Source: Jejubacter calystegiae (GTDB taxonomy: Bacteria > Pseudomonadota > Gammaproteobacteria > Enterobacterales > Enterobacteriaceae). Taken from it: a stretch of 64,000 nucleotides of DNA. Shown here piece after piece: positions 27,207 through 37,500 of this stretch (position 1 is its first letter; each line of letters starts with the position of its first letter). The position numbers and the translations under genes were made by a program. Where the stretch lies: contig NZ_CP040428.1 of assembly GCF_005671395.1 (NCBI RefSeq), forward strand, positions 2,790,001 through 2,854,000. Reading direction: 5' to 3'. The notes under the pieces are model-generated. The model was given only the letters and a program-made list of their open reading frames with translations. It made no database searches and was not told where the DNA came from.

Positions 27207-28811
27207 ATGACCCTTCACACGACGGATGCCCGCGCCGCCGCCCCCGCGGCGGCGCAGGGGAAATTTAAAAAACAACTGACTCTGACCGATCTGACCTTTA
27301 TTGGCCTGGGGGCGATTTTTGGCTCCGGCTGGCTGTTCGCCGCCAGCCATGTGGCTTCTATCGCCGGCCCGGCCGGGATCGCCTCCTGGCTGATTGGCGG
27401 TTTCGCGGTGCTGCTACTTGGCATTGTTTACTGTGAACTGGGGGCGGCGCTGCCCCGGGCCGGTGGGATTATTCGCTATCCGGTCTTTTCCCACGGTGAA
27501 CTGTTGGGCTATCTGCTGGGCTTTATCACCCTGATCGCCTTCTCCAGCCTGATTTCGATCGAGATTGTCGCTGCCCGCCAGTATGCTGCGGCCTGGTTTC
27601 CTTCCCTGAGTCAGCCCGGCTCCGGTGACCCTACGCTGTTGGGGTGGGGCGTGCAGTTTATTTTGCTGTGCATCTTCTTCGCCCTGAACTACTACAGCGT
27701 GAAAACCTTTGCCCGTTCCAACAACATCATTAGCGTGCTGAAGTTTCTGGTGCCGCTGGCGGTAGTCGTGACGCTGTTCGCCTTTTTTCGGCCCGAAAAC
27801 CTTACGGCTCAGGGCGTGGCGCCGTTCGGCGCGGCCGGGGTGGAAGCGGCAATCAGCGCCGGTGGCATTATCTTTGCCTACCTGGGGCTGACGCCGATTA
27901 TCTCGGTGGCAAGCGAAGTTCAGCGGCCCCAGCGCACCATTCCGGTGGCGCTGATCCTGTCGGTGGTGCTCTCCACCATCATCTATGTACTGTTACAACT
28001 GGCGTTTATCGGCAGTATTCCGGGCGAGCTGCTGAGCGGTGGTTGGGGGGATATCAGTCGCCAGTTTTCGCTGCCGTATCGCGATATCGCCATGACGCTG
28101 GGTCTGGGCTGGCTGGCCTTTATGGTGGTATGCGATGCCGTGGTATCGCCGGGCGGCACCGGTAACATTTATATGAACGCCACGCCGCGGGTGATTTACG
28201 GCTGGGCGAAGGCAGGGACCTTCTACAAAGTTTTTACCCGTATCGACAGTCAGTCCGGTATTCCTCGCCCGGCGCTGTGGCTGACTTTCGGGCTCTCTGT
28301 GTTCTGGACCCTGCCGTTTCCCTCCTGGGAGCAGTTGATTAGCGTGGTATCGGCGGCGCTGGTGTTGAGCTATGCGATAGCGCCGGTGACCGCTGGCGGG
28401 CTGCGGCGTAATGCCCCGGATCTGGAACGGCCCTTTCGGGTGCGCGGTTTTGCCATTATCGGGCCGCTGTCATTTATGATTTCGGCGCTGATTGTTTACT
28501 GGTCGGGGTGGACCACGCTTTCCTGGCTGCTGGGATTGCAGATCCTGATGTTTGTTATCTATGTGCTGTGCCGCAAGCGGGTGCCGACCGGTATCGTTAG
28601 CCTGCGTCAGCAGGTGTGGTCATCGCTGTGGCTGATCGCCTTTTATGCCCTGATCATGCTGGCTTCCTGGCTGGGTAGCTTTGGCGGTATTGGGGTGTTG
28701 CCCCACCCGTGGGATACGATTGCCGTGGCGCTGATGTCGCTGGCTATTTACTATTGGGGCGTACATACCTGCCTGCCCCGTGCCAACTTTAGCGGGGACG
28801 AAGAAGAGTAA
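27207..28811 (+). CDS. APC-family amino-acid permease, probable hydroxyproline importer
   Basis: 534-aa polytopic permease with about 12 hydrophobic segments. The first has the APC glycine-rich signature (FIGLGAIFGSGWLFAASHVA). Its position inside the hydroxyproline operon, 17 nt after the semialdehyde dehydrogenase and 12 nt before the reductase, makes hydroxyproline (or a hydroxyproline-containing compound) the likely substrate; sequence alone does not show this. Confidence 0.85.
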   Translation: MTLHTTDARAAAPAAAQGKFKKQLTLTDLTFIGLGAIFGSGWLFAASHVASIAGPAGIASWLIGGFAVLLLGIVYCELGAALPRAGGIIRYPVFSHGELLGYLLGFITLIAFSSLISIEIVAARQYAAAWFPSLSQPGSGDPTLLGWGVQFILLCIFFALNYYSVKTFARSNNIISVLKFLVPLAVVVTLFAFFRPENLTAQGVAPFGAAGVEAAISAGGIIFAYLGLTPIISVASEVQRPQRTIPVALILSVVLSTIIYVLLQLAFIGSIPGELLSGGWGDISRQFSLPYRDIAMTLGLGWLAFMVVCDAVVSPGGTGNIYMNATPRVIYGWAKAGTFYKVFTRIDSQSGIPRPALWLTFGLSVFWTLPFPSWEQLISVVSAALVLSYAIAPVTAGGLRRNAPDLERPFRVRGFAIIGPLSFMISALIVYWSGWTTLSWLLGLQILMFVIYVLCRKRVPTGIVSLRQQVWSSLWLIAFYALIMLASWLGSFGGIGVLPHPWDTIAVALMSLAIYYWGVHTCLPRANFSGDEEE

Positions 28812-28823
28812 TAAAGGAGCAAG

Positions 28824-29831
28824 ATGAAACAGATAACCCTGACCCTTGATGAAGCCTATGACCTGGCGTACCGGGTACTGCGCCACAGCGGTTTTAGCGA
28901 ACTGCACGCCGCGGCGGTGGCCCGCAATACCGTGAACGGTGAGCGTGACGGCTGCGCTTCTCACGGCCTGTACCGGATTCCGGGGTGCGTACGGACGCTG
29001 CGTGCGGGCAAGGTGTCGCCCGATGCGCTGCCGACGTTACAGGATTCGGCACCGGCGGTGGTGAAGGTCGATGCGGCGGGGGCTTTTTCGCTGCTGGCGT
29101 GGGAAAAGGCGCTGCCGCTGCTGGTAGAAAAGACTCAGCAGGGTGGGATTGCGGCACTGGCGATTAATCGCTGCGTGCACTTTTCCGCGCTGTGGGCCGA
29201 TATTGAACCGCTGACAGAGCAGGGGCTGGTGGCGCTGGCCTGTACCCCAAGCCACGCTTGGGTGGCGCCCGCCGGCGGCACCACGCCGCTGTTTGGCACC
29301 AACCCGCTGGCTTTTGGCTGGCCGCGACCGGGTAAAGCGCCCTTTATCTTTGATATGGCGACCAGCGCGGCGGCCCGTGGCGAGATCGATCTGCATCGCC
29401 GTGCCGGAAAATCGGTTCCACCGGGATGGGGGCTGGATAGCGAAGGGCGGGAAACCACCGATCCGGCCCGGATTCTGGAAGGGGCCATGCTGCCGTTCGG
29501 CGGCCATAAAGGGTCAGCGCTGGCGGCGATGGTAGAGCTGATTGCCGGGCCGCTGATTGGCGATATGACCAGCCAGGAGTCGCTGGACTTTGACGCTGGC
29601 GCCGGGGGGCTGCCCTACGGCGGTGAACTGATTATCGCCATGGATCCGCGACGTTTTCTGGGAGATGAAGCGGACACCCATCTGGCCCGAAGTGAAACGC
29701 TGTTCAGCGCCATGACTGCCCAGGGGGCGCGCATTCCCGGCGAACGCCGCCACCGGGAGCGGGCCCGCAGCGAAGTGGAAGGGGTGACGATACCCGCTGC
29801 GCTTTATCAGGAGATTGTGGCGCTGGGGTAA
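28824..29831 (+). CDS. Ldh/Mdh-family NAD(P)H-dependent reductase, probably 1-pyrroline-2-carboxylate reductase-like
   Basis: 335 aa of the YlbC/YiaK/DpkA sulfolactate/malate dehydrogenase superfamily, with a non-Rossmann fold. Family blocks include ERDGCASHGLYRIPG, FGTNPLAFGWPR and PFGGHKGSALAAMVELIAGPL. DpkA/LhpD-type members in hydroxyproline clusters reduce 1-pyrroline-2-carboxylate to L-proline; that reaction is inferred from context. RBS AAAGGAG. Last gene of the plus-strand operon. Confidence 0.82.
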   Translation: MKQITLTLDEAYDLAYRVLRHSGFSELHAAAVARNTVNGERDGCASHGLYRIPGCVRTLRAGKVSPDALPTLQDSAPAVVKVDAAGAFSLLAWEKALPLLVEKTQQGGIAALAINRCVHFSALWADIEPLTEQGLVALACTPSHAWVAPAGGTTPLFGTNPLAFGWPRPGKAPFIFDMATSAAARGEIDLHRRAGKSVPPGWGLDSEGRETTDPARILEGAMLPFGGHKGSALAAMVELIAGPLIGDMTSQESLDFDAGAGGLPYGGELIIAMDPRRFLGDEADTHLARSETLFSAMTAQGARIPGERRHRERARSEVEGVTIPAALYQEIVALG

Positions 29832-29915
29832 CGAGGTCGCCGGATATCATTACCGGTATTGACGCTGGGAGTGTGCGCCCTTATCTTTGTATGAATAGTT
29901 AACACAGGGGGCATT

Positions 29916-30158
29916 ATGGCCAGGACAACCAGCGTCACTATTGGCGATCAGCTAGACGCTTTTATCAGCCGGTTAATCGACAGTGGTCGCTACGGCTCTG
30001 TGAGCGAAGTTATGCGCTCGGCTTTGCGTTTGCTGCAACAGCAGGAAGATCGTGATGAAGCCGTCCGCCAGGCTGTGGTTTCCGGCCTGGAAAGCGGAGA
30101 AAGTCCGTTATCGCTAAAGGAGATCGCAGCGCAAAGAAAGCGGAAGCATCGTGTATAG
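29916..30158 (+). CDS. parD: ParD-family antitoxin
   Basis: 80-aa ribbon-helix-helix antitoxin (MARTTSVTIGDQLDAFISRLIDSGRYGSVSEVMRSALRLLQQQE) with a charged C-terminal toxin-binding tail. RBS AGGGGGC. It overlaps the toxin start by 8 nt. It probably represses its own promoter, as in other parDE modules. Confidence 0.9.
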   Translation: MARTTSVTIGDQLDAFISRLIDSGRYGSVSEVMRSALRLLQQQEDRDEAVRQAVVSGLESGESPLSLKEIAAQRKRKHRV

Positions 30159-30435
30159 GCTTACTGAGATCGCGGCTCAAGATTTTGGCGCGATCTATGA
30201 TTACACGCTGAAGGAGTTCGGTGAAGAGCAGGCCGATCGCTACACTGACGCGCTGGAGGCATTCTTTGATACGCTGTCCGGGATGCCTGAAATTGGGCGG
30301 AATTACGCGGCTGTTCCTGATGTCATGCGCGTTGAGTTTCAGCAGCATACTATTTTTTATCGCGTGCGTGATGCAGATATTCTGATAGCGCGCATCCTGC
30401 ATCAGCAGATGAATCATTTACAGCATTTACGGTAA
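30151..30435 (+). CDS. parE: ParE/RelE-superfamily toxin
   Basis: 94-aa ParE-type toxin (LTEIAAQDFGAIYDYTLKEFGEEQADRYTDALEAFFDTL...MRVEFQQHTIFYRV...ILIARILHQQMN), a fold whose ParE members poison DNA gyrase. Start is GTG at 30151 inside parD. The module lies between the hydroxyproline cluster and fepA, where E. coli has entD. Confidence 0.9.
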   Translation: MYRLTEIAAQDFGAIYDYTLKEFGEEQADRYTDALEAFFDTLSGMPEIGRNYAAVPDVMRVEFQQHTIFYRVRDADILIARILHQQMNHLQHLR

Positions 30436-30437
30436 GA

Positions 30438-30463
30438 AGAAGGGAGAGCAAACGCTCTCCCTT
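30438..30463. terminator. Bidirectional terminator between parE and fepA
   Basis: Perfect 8-bp stem GGGAGAGC / GCTCTCCC with a 4-nt loop. On the minus strand it is followed by TTCTTCTT, fitting the fepA transcript. Confidence 0.75.
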
Positions 30464-30469
30464 ATGCTA

Positions 30470-32740
30470 TCAGAACTGAGTATTAATACTCATATACCAG
30501 GTTCGGCCGGACTCGTTAAAAGTCGCGGCGCCTGCGCCTGACATATAGCCTTTATCGCCGCCGGTGGTCTGGGCATTGCCTTCGCGCCAGTGGCGTTTGT
30601 CGAACAGGTTATCAACCCCCGCCGTCAGGCTGACGTTTTTGGTGGCGTCCCAGGTGGCGCTCAGGCCCATAATGCTGTACGGACTGACCTTGTCGGACTC
30701 GCTGCCGCTAACGTGCTCACCCTTATAGTTGTATTTCTTCGGCGTCTGGCTGCCGTACCAGGTGAAGGTGCTCTGCAGTGAGAGATCCTCGCGCACCTGC
30801 CAGCTCAGAGTCGAGTTCAGAGTGTATTCCGGAATGATCGACAGACGATCGCCGGTCTCTTTGTTCTTACTTTGCAGCATCCAGGTCAGGTTGTTGCTCC
30901 AGGTGACGGTATCGCTTACCGGAATATTGAGGGTACCTTCCAGCCCTTCCACCACCGCTTTGGGAACGTTCTCCCACTTGTAGATATTGGTACCAGCAGA
31001 GTTGGTGTACTCAGGGGAGTAACCCGCCTCGATTTTGTTGCGATAGTCGTTACGGAACCAGGTCACCCCGGCCTGCCAGCCGTCGCGTTTGAATTCCAGA
31101 CCAATCTCTTTATTGATGCTGGTCTCAGCCTTCAGGTCGCTGTTGCCCTGCAGATAGCAGGGGGTGCCGCTGGCAAAGCAGCCCTGGCCTTTACTGTAGA
31201 GCAGGTAGTTGGGGTTGGTCTGGTACAGGCTCGGCGCTTTGTAAGCCCGGCCAATGCCCATCTTCAGGGTCAGGGAGTCGGTCAGCCCCTGGGTCAGGTT
31301 AAGCGACGGGCTCCAGTTATTGCCGACGATACTGTGATGATCGAAGCGCAGCGCCGGGGTGAGCATCGTGGAGTCGGTCAGCTCAATGTTATCTTCGGCG
31401 AACAGCGAGAAGATCTGGGCCTGGGTGTAGGGACTGCGGTTATCGCTGATGCCATCAACCCCTCCACCCGCCAGGTTCTGGGTATTAGAGGCGTTATCCT
31501 TCATCTTCTGCTGGTTCCATTCGCTACCCAGCGTCAGAGTCTGATTAAACAGATAGTCGAACGGAATATTCACTTCGCTGTGCAGCATAATATCGCTGAG
31601 GTCGATATTCACGAAGTCGTCGCTGGCGAAGATCCCTTCAGTGCCCCCGGCCAGCCCTTCATCCATGCGCGAGTTACGGGTGCGCTCATACTGGGCCCAG
31701 GTGTTGGTGCTGACGCCGTTATCCCAGGCGCCGGTCCAGGTGACCGAGTAAGTCTGACGATAGAGGCGGTTGGTTTCCGAACCGTACTTCTCTTTCACCA
31801 GATCGTTGGTGTTGGTGTTCTGGGTATCTCCGGCATAGAGGTTGCCCTGGCGGCTGTAGCCGGCTTCGAATTCCAGCGACTGCATGGGAGCGAACTCCCA
31901 GCGTAGCTGGCCGTTAATGGCTTTATTTTCCACCCCTTCACGCCCGGCGGGTACGGTATCGGCATAGATACCGGTACGCTCTGACTGGTGCCCTTCGTTG
32001 ATCAGGCGGGCATCGGCCTGGGTTTTATCAAGGTTACCCCACAGCCGGAAGCTGACATCGTCGCCCATTGGGCCGGTCAGACTGAAGTTAGTACGTTTTG
32101 TTGAACCTTCGTCTTTGTGTTCGGGGGCGTTGAAGTAGGTGTTCCAGCTGCCGTGCCACTCTTTATCGCTGCGTTTGGTGATGATGTTCACCACGCCGCC
32201 TGCCGCGCCGTTGCCGTAGCGTACCGCGGCCGGACCGCGAATCACTTCAATGCGATCGATCATCTCTGGCGGAACCCAGTTGCTGTCGCCGCGGGTGTCG
32301 CGCTCGCCGCGCCAGCCCAGGCGTACCGAGTTGCGGCTGGTGACCGGCTTGCCGTCCACCAGAATCAGGGTGTTTTCCGGACCCATACCGCGAATATCTA
32401 TCTGACGGTTGTTGCCGCGCTGGCCGCTGGTGGAGTTACCGGTCAGGTTCACCCCCGGCATGGTGCGAATGATTTCAGAGACGTCGCGCGCCGGTGGGCG
32501 CTTTTTGATTTCGTCGGCGGTGATGGTGGAAACCCCCGGCGCCTGCAGATTCTGTTCGGCGGCGGTGACCACCATGGTGTCTTCATCATTAACAGAGGCG
32601 CTGTCCTGATTGACGTCGTCAGGCGCGTCGGTGCTGCTTTCTTCAGCCGCGGCGGGCTCTGCCGCCTGTGCGGATACCGTGCCGCTGTAGATTCCTAAGT
32701 TAATCAGCATGGCCAGTGAATACTGAATCTTTTTGTTCAT
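30470..32740 (-). CDS. fepA: TonB-dependent ferric enterobactin receptor
   Basis: 756-aa outer-membrane receptor importing Fe-enterobactin. A signal peptide (ends near VSAQAAEP) precedes a TonB box-like segment (EDTMVVTAAEQ). A plug domain follows (RPPARDVSEIIRTMPGVNLTGNSTSGQRGNNRQIDIRGMGPENTLILVDGKPV), then a beta-barrel ending in aromatic ...TWYMSINTQF. Divergent from fes across a Fur-box region, as in E. coli. Downstream there is no entD; a terminator and parDE follow instead. Confidence 0.95.
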   Translation of the reverse strand: MNKKIQYSLAMLINLGIYSGTVSAQAAEPAAAEESSTDAPDDVNQDSASVNDEDTMVVTAAEQNLQAPGVSTITADEIKKRPPARDVSEIIRTMPGVNLTGNSTSGQRGNNRQIDIRGMGPENTLILVDGKPVTSRNSVRLGWRGERDTRGDSNWVPPEMIDRIEVIRGPAAVRYGNGAAGGVVNIITKRSDKEWHGSWNTYFNAPEHKDEGSTKRTNFSLTGPMGDDVSFRLWGNLDKTQADARLINEGHQSERTGIYADTVPAGREGVENKAINGQLRWEFAPMQSLEFEAGYSRQGNLYAGDTQNTNTNDLVKEKYGSETNRLYRQTYSVTWTGAWDNGVSTNTWAQYERTRNSRMDEGLAGGTEGIFASDDFVNIDLSDIMLHSEVNIPFDYLFNQTLTLGSEWNQQKMKDNASNTQNLAGGGVDGISDNRSPYTQAQIFSLFAEDNIELTDSTMLTPALRFDHHSIVGNNWSPSLNLTQGLTDSLTLKMGIGRAYKAPSLYQTNPNYLLYSKGQGCFASGTPCYLQGNSDLKAETSINKEIGLEFKRDGWQAGVTWFRNDYRNKIEAGYSPEYTNSAGTNIYKWENVPKAVVEGLEGTLNIPVSDTVTWSNNLTWMLQSKNKETGDRLSIIPEYTLNSTLSWQVREDLSLQSTFTWYGSQTPKKYNYKGEHVSGSESDKVSPYSIMGLSATWDATKNVSLTAGVDNLFDKRHWREGNAQTTGGDKGYMSGAGAATFNESGRTWYMSINTQF

Positions 32741-32921
32741 TGATCTGGAGTCCTGCTTTTCTCCGCCTCCCTTCCATGCTGCCGGGTCCCGGGCGGGAAG
32801 GGGGCTAATGCCCTGATACAGCCAAAATCCACCCCCCTGAAAACAGGAAGGCGGTAAGGCGCTTATTTATTGTTTTTCCTGCATGCGGGCTCTTCCGGCC
32901 GCTGCGCCGAAATACGCTATT

Positions 32922-32940
32922 GCAAATGAAAATAATTATC
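32922..32940. promoter_or_regulatory. Fur box, fepA-fes
   Basis: GCAAATGAAAATAATTATC matches the 19-bp consensus (GATAATGATAATCATTATC) at 15 positions. The AT-rich sequence continues to 32960 with a weaker overlapping match, as expected for a bidirectional Fur-controlled promoter. Confidence 0.75.
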
Positions 32941-33007
32941 AATAATATTATCTATTATTTTCGATCTCGGTCTCTTTTTACCTTGATTAACATAAGGTTA
33001 AGCTTTT

Positions 33008-34228
33008 GTGGACGCACTGGTAACCGGAAGTGAAGCCTGGTGGCAGGCAAGACAGGCGCAGGGAATCCCCACGGTGGAACCGTTGGGAGACACCCAATGC
33101 GTGGTCAGTTTTTTCTGGCGTGACCCGGCAGGAGATGAACAGCGTTCCAGGGTGCGCCACGTCTGGCTTTATATTACCGGCGTTACCGATCACCATCAGC
33201 GCTCTCAGCCCGTGAGTCTGAGCCGGATACCCGGTACGGACGTCTGGCGCTGGAGCACCCGGCTCCCCGCCACCTGGCGTGGCAGCTACTGTATGATTCC
33301 CTCCACCCGGGAACAGGATTTTTCGCCAGAGGCGCTCTCTGCGGTGCCCGACCGCCAGGCGCTGCGCGAAGGGTGGCGCAAACTGCTGTCACAGGCGATT
33401 GCCGATCCCTTTAACCCCCATAGCTGGCGCGGCGGGCGCGGTCATCCGGTATCAGCGCTGCATCTGCCCCTGGCGCCCGCTCAACCGGGGTGGGAGGAAG
33501 CGCACCCCGCCGCCGCGTCAGCTCGCTGTATTCAGTGGCGCAGCCGTCGTCTGGGCAATCAGCGTCGGGTCTGGATTTTCGCCACCGGGGAACAGCAGCC
33601 GCAACAGCGCCCCCTGGCGATTCTGCTCGACGGTCAGTTCTGGGCGCAGAGCATGCCGGTCTGGCCAGCGCTGCAGGCGCAGACCCGGGCGGGCGAGCTG
33701 CCGCCAGCGCTCTATGTGCTGATAGATGCTATCGATAATGTGCATCGCGGGCGTGAACTGCCCTGTAATCCCGATTTCTGGCTGGCGGTGCAGGAAGAGC
33801 TGTTACCGCTGGTGCGGCGTTTTGAGACGTGGCATGAAGCGCCGGAGACCACCGTGGTGGCGGGGCAGAGCTTTGGCGGGTTATCGGCGCTGTATGCCGC
33901 GCTGCACTGGCCGGAGCGTTTCGGCTGCGCCCTGAGTCAGTCTGGCTCGTTCTGGTGGCCGCATCGTGGCGGTGGCGATACCCCCGGCTGGCTGGTTGAA
34001 AGCCTGCGTAAAGGGGCGATTGGTCAGTCACCCATCAAAATTTTTCTGGAAGCTGGCCTGCGTGAACCCGTGATTCACCAGGCGCACCAACAACTGGTGC
34101 CATTACTACAAAAAACACAGCGGCAGCTTTTCTGGCGCGAGGTTGACGGCGGACATGATGCGCTCTGCTGGCGCGGCGGTCTGATTGATGGACTACGCAC
34201 CCTGTGGCGTGACGCGCCATCTCCATAG
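33008..34228 (+). CDS. fes: Enterobactin/enterochelin esterase
   Basis: 406-aa cytoplasmic hydrolase releasing iron from Fe-enterobactin by cleaving the trilactone. N-terminal domain (SEAWWQARQ...VWLYITGVTDHHQRSQP), then an esterase alpha/beta fold with nucleophile Ser288 (VVAGQSFGGLSALYAALHWPERFGC) and catalytic-histidine region VDGGHDALCWRGG. Start is GTG at 33008, aligned with the E. coli N-terminus. First gene of fes-ybdZ-entF. Confidence 0.94.
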   Translation: MDALVTGSEAWWQARQAQGIPTVEPLGDTQCVVSFFWRDPAGDEQRSRVRHVWLYITGVTDHHQRSQPVSLSRIPGTDVWRWSTRLPATWRGSYCMIPSTREQDFSPEALSAVPDRQALREGWRKLLSQAIADPFNPHSWRGGRGHPVSALHLPLAPAQPGWEEAHPAAASARCIQWRSRRLGNQRRVWIFATGEQQPQQRPLAILLDGQFWAQSMPVWPALQAQTRAGELPPALYVLIDAIDNVHRGRELPCNPDFWLAVQEELLPLVRRFETWHEAPETTVVAGQSFGGLSALYAALHWPERFGCALSQSGSFWWPHRGGGDTPGWLVESLRKGAIGQSPIKIFLEAGLREPVIHQAHQQLVPLLQKTQRQLFWREVDGGHDALCWRGGLIDGLRTLWRDAPSP

Positions 34229-34284
34229 CGCCGGGACGGTCTGGCCGTCTGGCGCGCCAGCGCTTTTTTTGACAGGAGTAAGGC

Positions 34285-34500
34285 ATGGAACATAGTAATC
34301 CCTTCGACGACCGCTCAGGTCAATTTCTTATCCTCGCAAACGATCTGATGCAGTACAGCCTGTGGCCGTCGCACTGTGCGCTGCCGATGGGCTGGCACGC
34401 AGTGACCGGTCCCCAGAGCCAGCAGCAGTGCTATCAGTGGCTCGACAGCCACTGGCAGGATTTGCAGCCCACCCATTTTGTCTCACGTCGGCTTCAGTAG
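34285..34500 (+). CDS. ybdZ: MbtH-like protein
   Basis: 71-aa NRPS accessory protein that stabilises and activates the EntF adenylation domain. The family pattern is clear: NPFDD, QYSLWP, P-GW, WLDSHWQDLQPTHF. Lies 9 nt upstream of entF. Confidence 0.95.
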   Translation: MEHSNPFDDRSGQFLILANDLMQYSLWPSHCALPMGWHAVTGPQSQQQCYQWLDSHWQDLQPTHFVSRRLQ

Positions 34501-34509
34501 AGGTAACGC

Positions 34510-37500
34510 ATGACAGACTCAGAGGTCATTACGCCCGTGATTACCCAAAATGAAATGCCGTTGGTGGCAGCCCAGCCTGGAATCTGGATGGCGGATCAGC
34601 TTTCGCCCCAGGCCAATGCCTGGAGTGTGGCTCACTATGTAGAACTGAACGGTGACGTGAACAGCGCGCTGCTGTCCCGGGCGATTCTGGAAGGTATGGC
34701 GGAGGCGGATACCCTGCGCATGCGCTTTGGCGAGCGCGACGGCGAGGCGATTCAGTGGATTGATGACGATTTCCGTTTCGATGCGCCGGAAGTTGTGGAT
34801 CTCCGCGGCTGTGACGATCCCATCGCCGCGGCCAGAGAGCGGATGCATCAGGATCTCTCTGCGGATTTACGGCTCGCCAGCGGCAAGCCGCTCTATCATC
34901 ACCAACTGCTGCGTATTGGCGACCAGCGCTGGTACTGGTATCAGCGCTATCACCATATGGTGGTGGACGGCTTTAGCTTTACCGCCATCACCCGGCGCAT
35001 CGCCAATATCTATAGCGCGCTGTGCCGTCAGGAGGCGCCGGAACCCTCACCGTTTATACCGTTCCGTGAAGTGGTGGAGGAGTATCAGCGTTACCGTCAG
35101 GCTCCCGCCTGGCAGCGCGATGCGGCATTCTGGGCGGAACAGACAAGCCAGTTGCCGCCACCGGCCTCGCTGTCTGAATTGCCCCTGAGCGGTCAGGGCT
35201 CTACCACCCAACTGATTCGCCACAAGATAGCCTTCGATCATGAGGATTTCCGCCATCTGACGACCCAGGGCCAGGACCAGCAGCTTTCCGGCGCCGATAT
35301 AGCGCTGGCGCTGGTTTCCCTGTGGCTGGGGCGTCTTAGCAACCGGGCCGAATTCGCCGCCGGTTTTATCTTTATGCGCCGCATTGGTTCAGCGGCGCTG
35401 TGCGCCACCGGACCGGTGCTGAACGTGCTGCCTTATGCGGTGCGTATCGCCCCCGATGCCACGCTGACCTCCCTTGCCGCCGACCTGGCGCAGCAGATGA
35501 AGAAACTGCGTCGCCACCAGCGCTACGACGCCGAACAGGTACAGCGCGATACAGGAAGGGTGGCGGATGGCGAACCGCTCTACGGTCCGGTGATTAACCT
35601 GAAAATGTTCGACTACCGTCTGGATTTCGACGGTATTGAAGGGATTACCCATCAGCTTGCGTCCGGCCCGGTACGGGATCTGGAGATCGCGCTGTATCTG
35701 GGGGAGCAGGGTGAACTGTCGATGGAAGTCCTGGCCAATAACCAGCGCTATGACGCCGACGTTCTGGCGCGCCATATTGCGCGTCTGCCGCTGTTGATAA
35801 AGCAACTGGCCCGGGACCCGCAGCTACCCTGTCGTCAGGCTGGGGTGATGCACGACGATGAAAAAGCGCTGATTGAGCGGGTGAACGCCACCGAACAGAC
35901 GCTGGAACCCGGCACCCTGAGTCAGTTTATCGCCCGTCAGGCGCAGTTAACGCCGGATGCACCGGCGCTGGCGGATGATGACTGGCAGTTTAGCTATCGT
36001 GAAATGCGTCAGCAGGTGTTGCTGCTGGCCCACCAGTTGATTGAGCAGGGGGTTCAGCCTGGCGATATCGTGGCGGTGGCACAGCCGCGCTCGGTCTTTC
36101 TGTCGCTGGCTTTGCAGGCCATTGTTGAAGTGGGGGCCGCGTGGCTGCCGCTGGATACTGGCTATCCGGATGAGCGGCTGCGCATGATGCTGGAAGATGC
36201 CGCGCCGCGTTTGATCATTACCGATGATTTGCAGGCTGAGCGCTTCGCCGATCTGCCTGGGCTGACGGCGCTGCGCCTGACCCAGCCGCTCGGAGGCGAA
36301 GTCAGTCAGGACCGGCTTGAACTGTCACGTCCGGAACACACGGCCTATGTGATCTTCACCTCCGGCTCTACTGGTCGCCCGAAAGGGGTGATGGTGGGGC
36401 AGCAGGCTATCGTGAATCGCCTGCTGTGGATGCAGAATCACTACCCGATGGGTTCCGATGACGTGGTGCTGCAGAAAACGCCGTGCAGCTTTGATGTCTC
36501 GGTCTGGGAATTTTTCTGGCCGCTGATGGTGGGGGCCCGGCTGGTGATGGCGCCGCCGGAAGCGCACCGCGATCCCCAGGCGTTGCAGCAGCTGTTCGCC
36601 CGCTGGCAGGTCACCACGACCCACTTCGTACCGTCGATGCTGTCGGCCTTTGTGGCGGCGCTGGGTGATGAGCAGGCCATTGCCTGCTGTGCCAGCCTGC
36701 GGCGGGTCTTCTGTAGCGGCGAAGCGCTGCCTGCCGACCTTTGCCGCGAATGGGAGCGACTGACCGGGGCGCCGCTGCATAACCTCTACGGTCCGACCGA
36801 AGCGGCGGTGGATGTGAGCTGGTATCCCGCTTACGGCGAACATCTTGCCGCGGTAAGCGGCAGCAGCGTGCCGATTGGCTGGCCGGTCTGGAATACCGGG
36901 CTGCGCATCCTGGATGGCGATATGCAGCCCGTGGCGCCGGGTATTGCCGGGGATCTCTACCTGACCGGCATTCAACTGGCGCAGGGCTATCTGTCGCGCC
37001 CGGACCTGACGGCCAGCCGTTTTATCGCCGATCCCTTTGCTCCTGGCGAGCGGATGTACCGAACCGGCGATGTGGCGCGCTGGTTGCCGAATGGCGCCGT
37101 GGAGTATCTGGGGCGTAGCGACGATCAGCTTAAGCTGCGCGGTCAGCGTATTGAGCTGGGCGAGATCGATCGGGTGATGCAGGGACTGCCGGACGTCGCC
37201 CGGGCCGTGACCCACGCCTGCGTGCTGAACCCGGGGGCGGCCAGCGGCGGCGATGCCCGACAGCTGGTGGGATACCTGGTGTCGGCTTCTGGCGCGACGC
37301 TCGATGTCGGGCCGCTGCGCGAACAGCTACAGCAGCAACTGCCGCCCCATATGGTGCCGGTGGCGCTGGTGCAGTTAGATGCCTTCCCGCTCAGCGCTAA
37401 CGGTAAGCTGGACAGGAAAGCGCTGCCGCTGCCTCAACTGGCCCAAAGCAGTGGCGGTCGGGCGCCAGCGCCCGGTCTGGAGCGCACGGTGGCGGATGCC

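Noticed and set aside
30872-31906. 344-aa open frame antisense to fepA
   Set aside because: Shadow of the receptor gene; no start-site evidence or domain.
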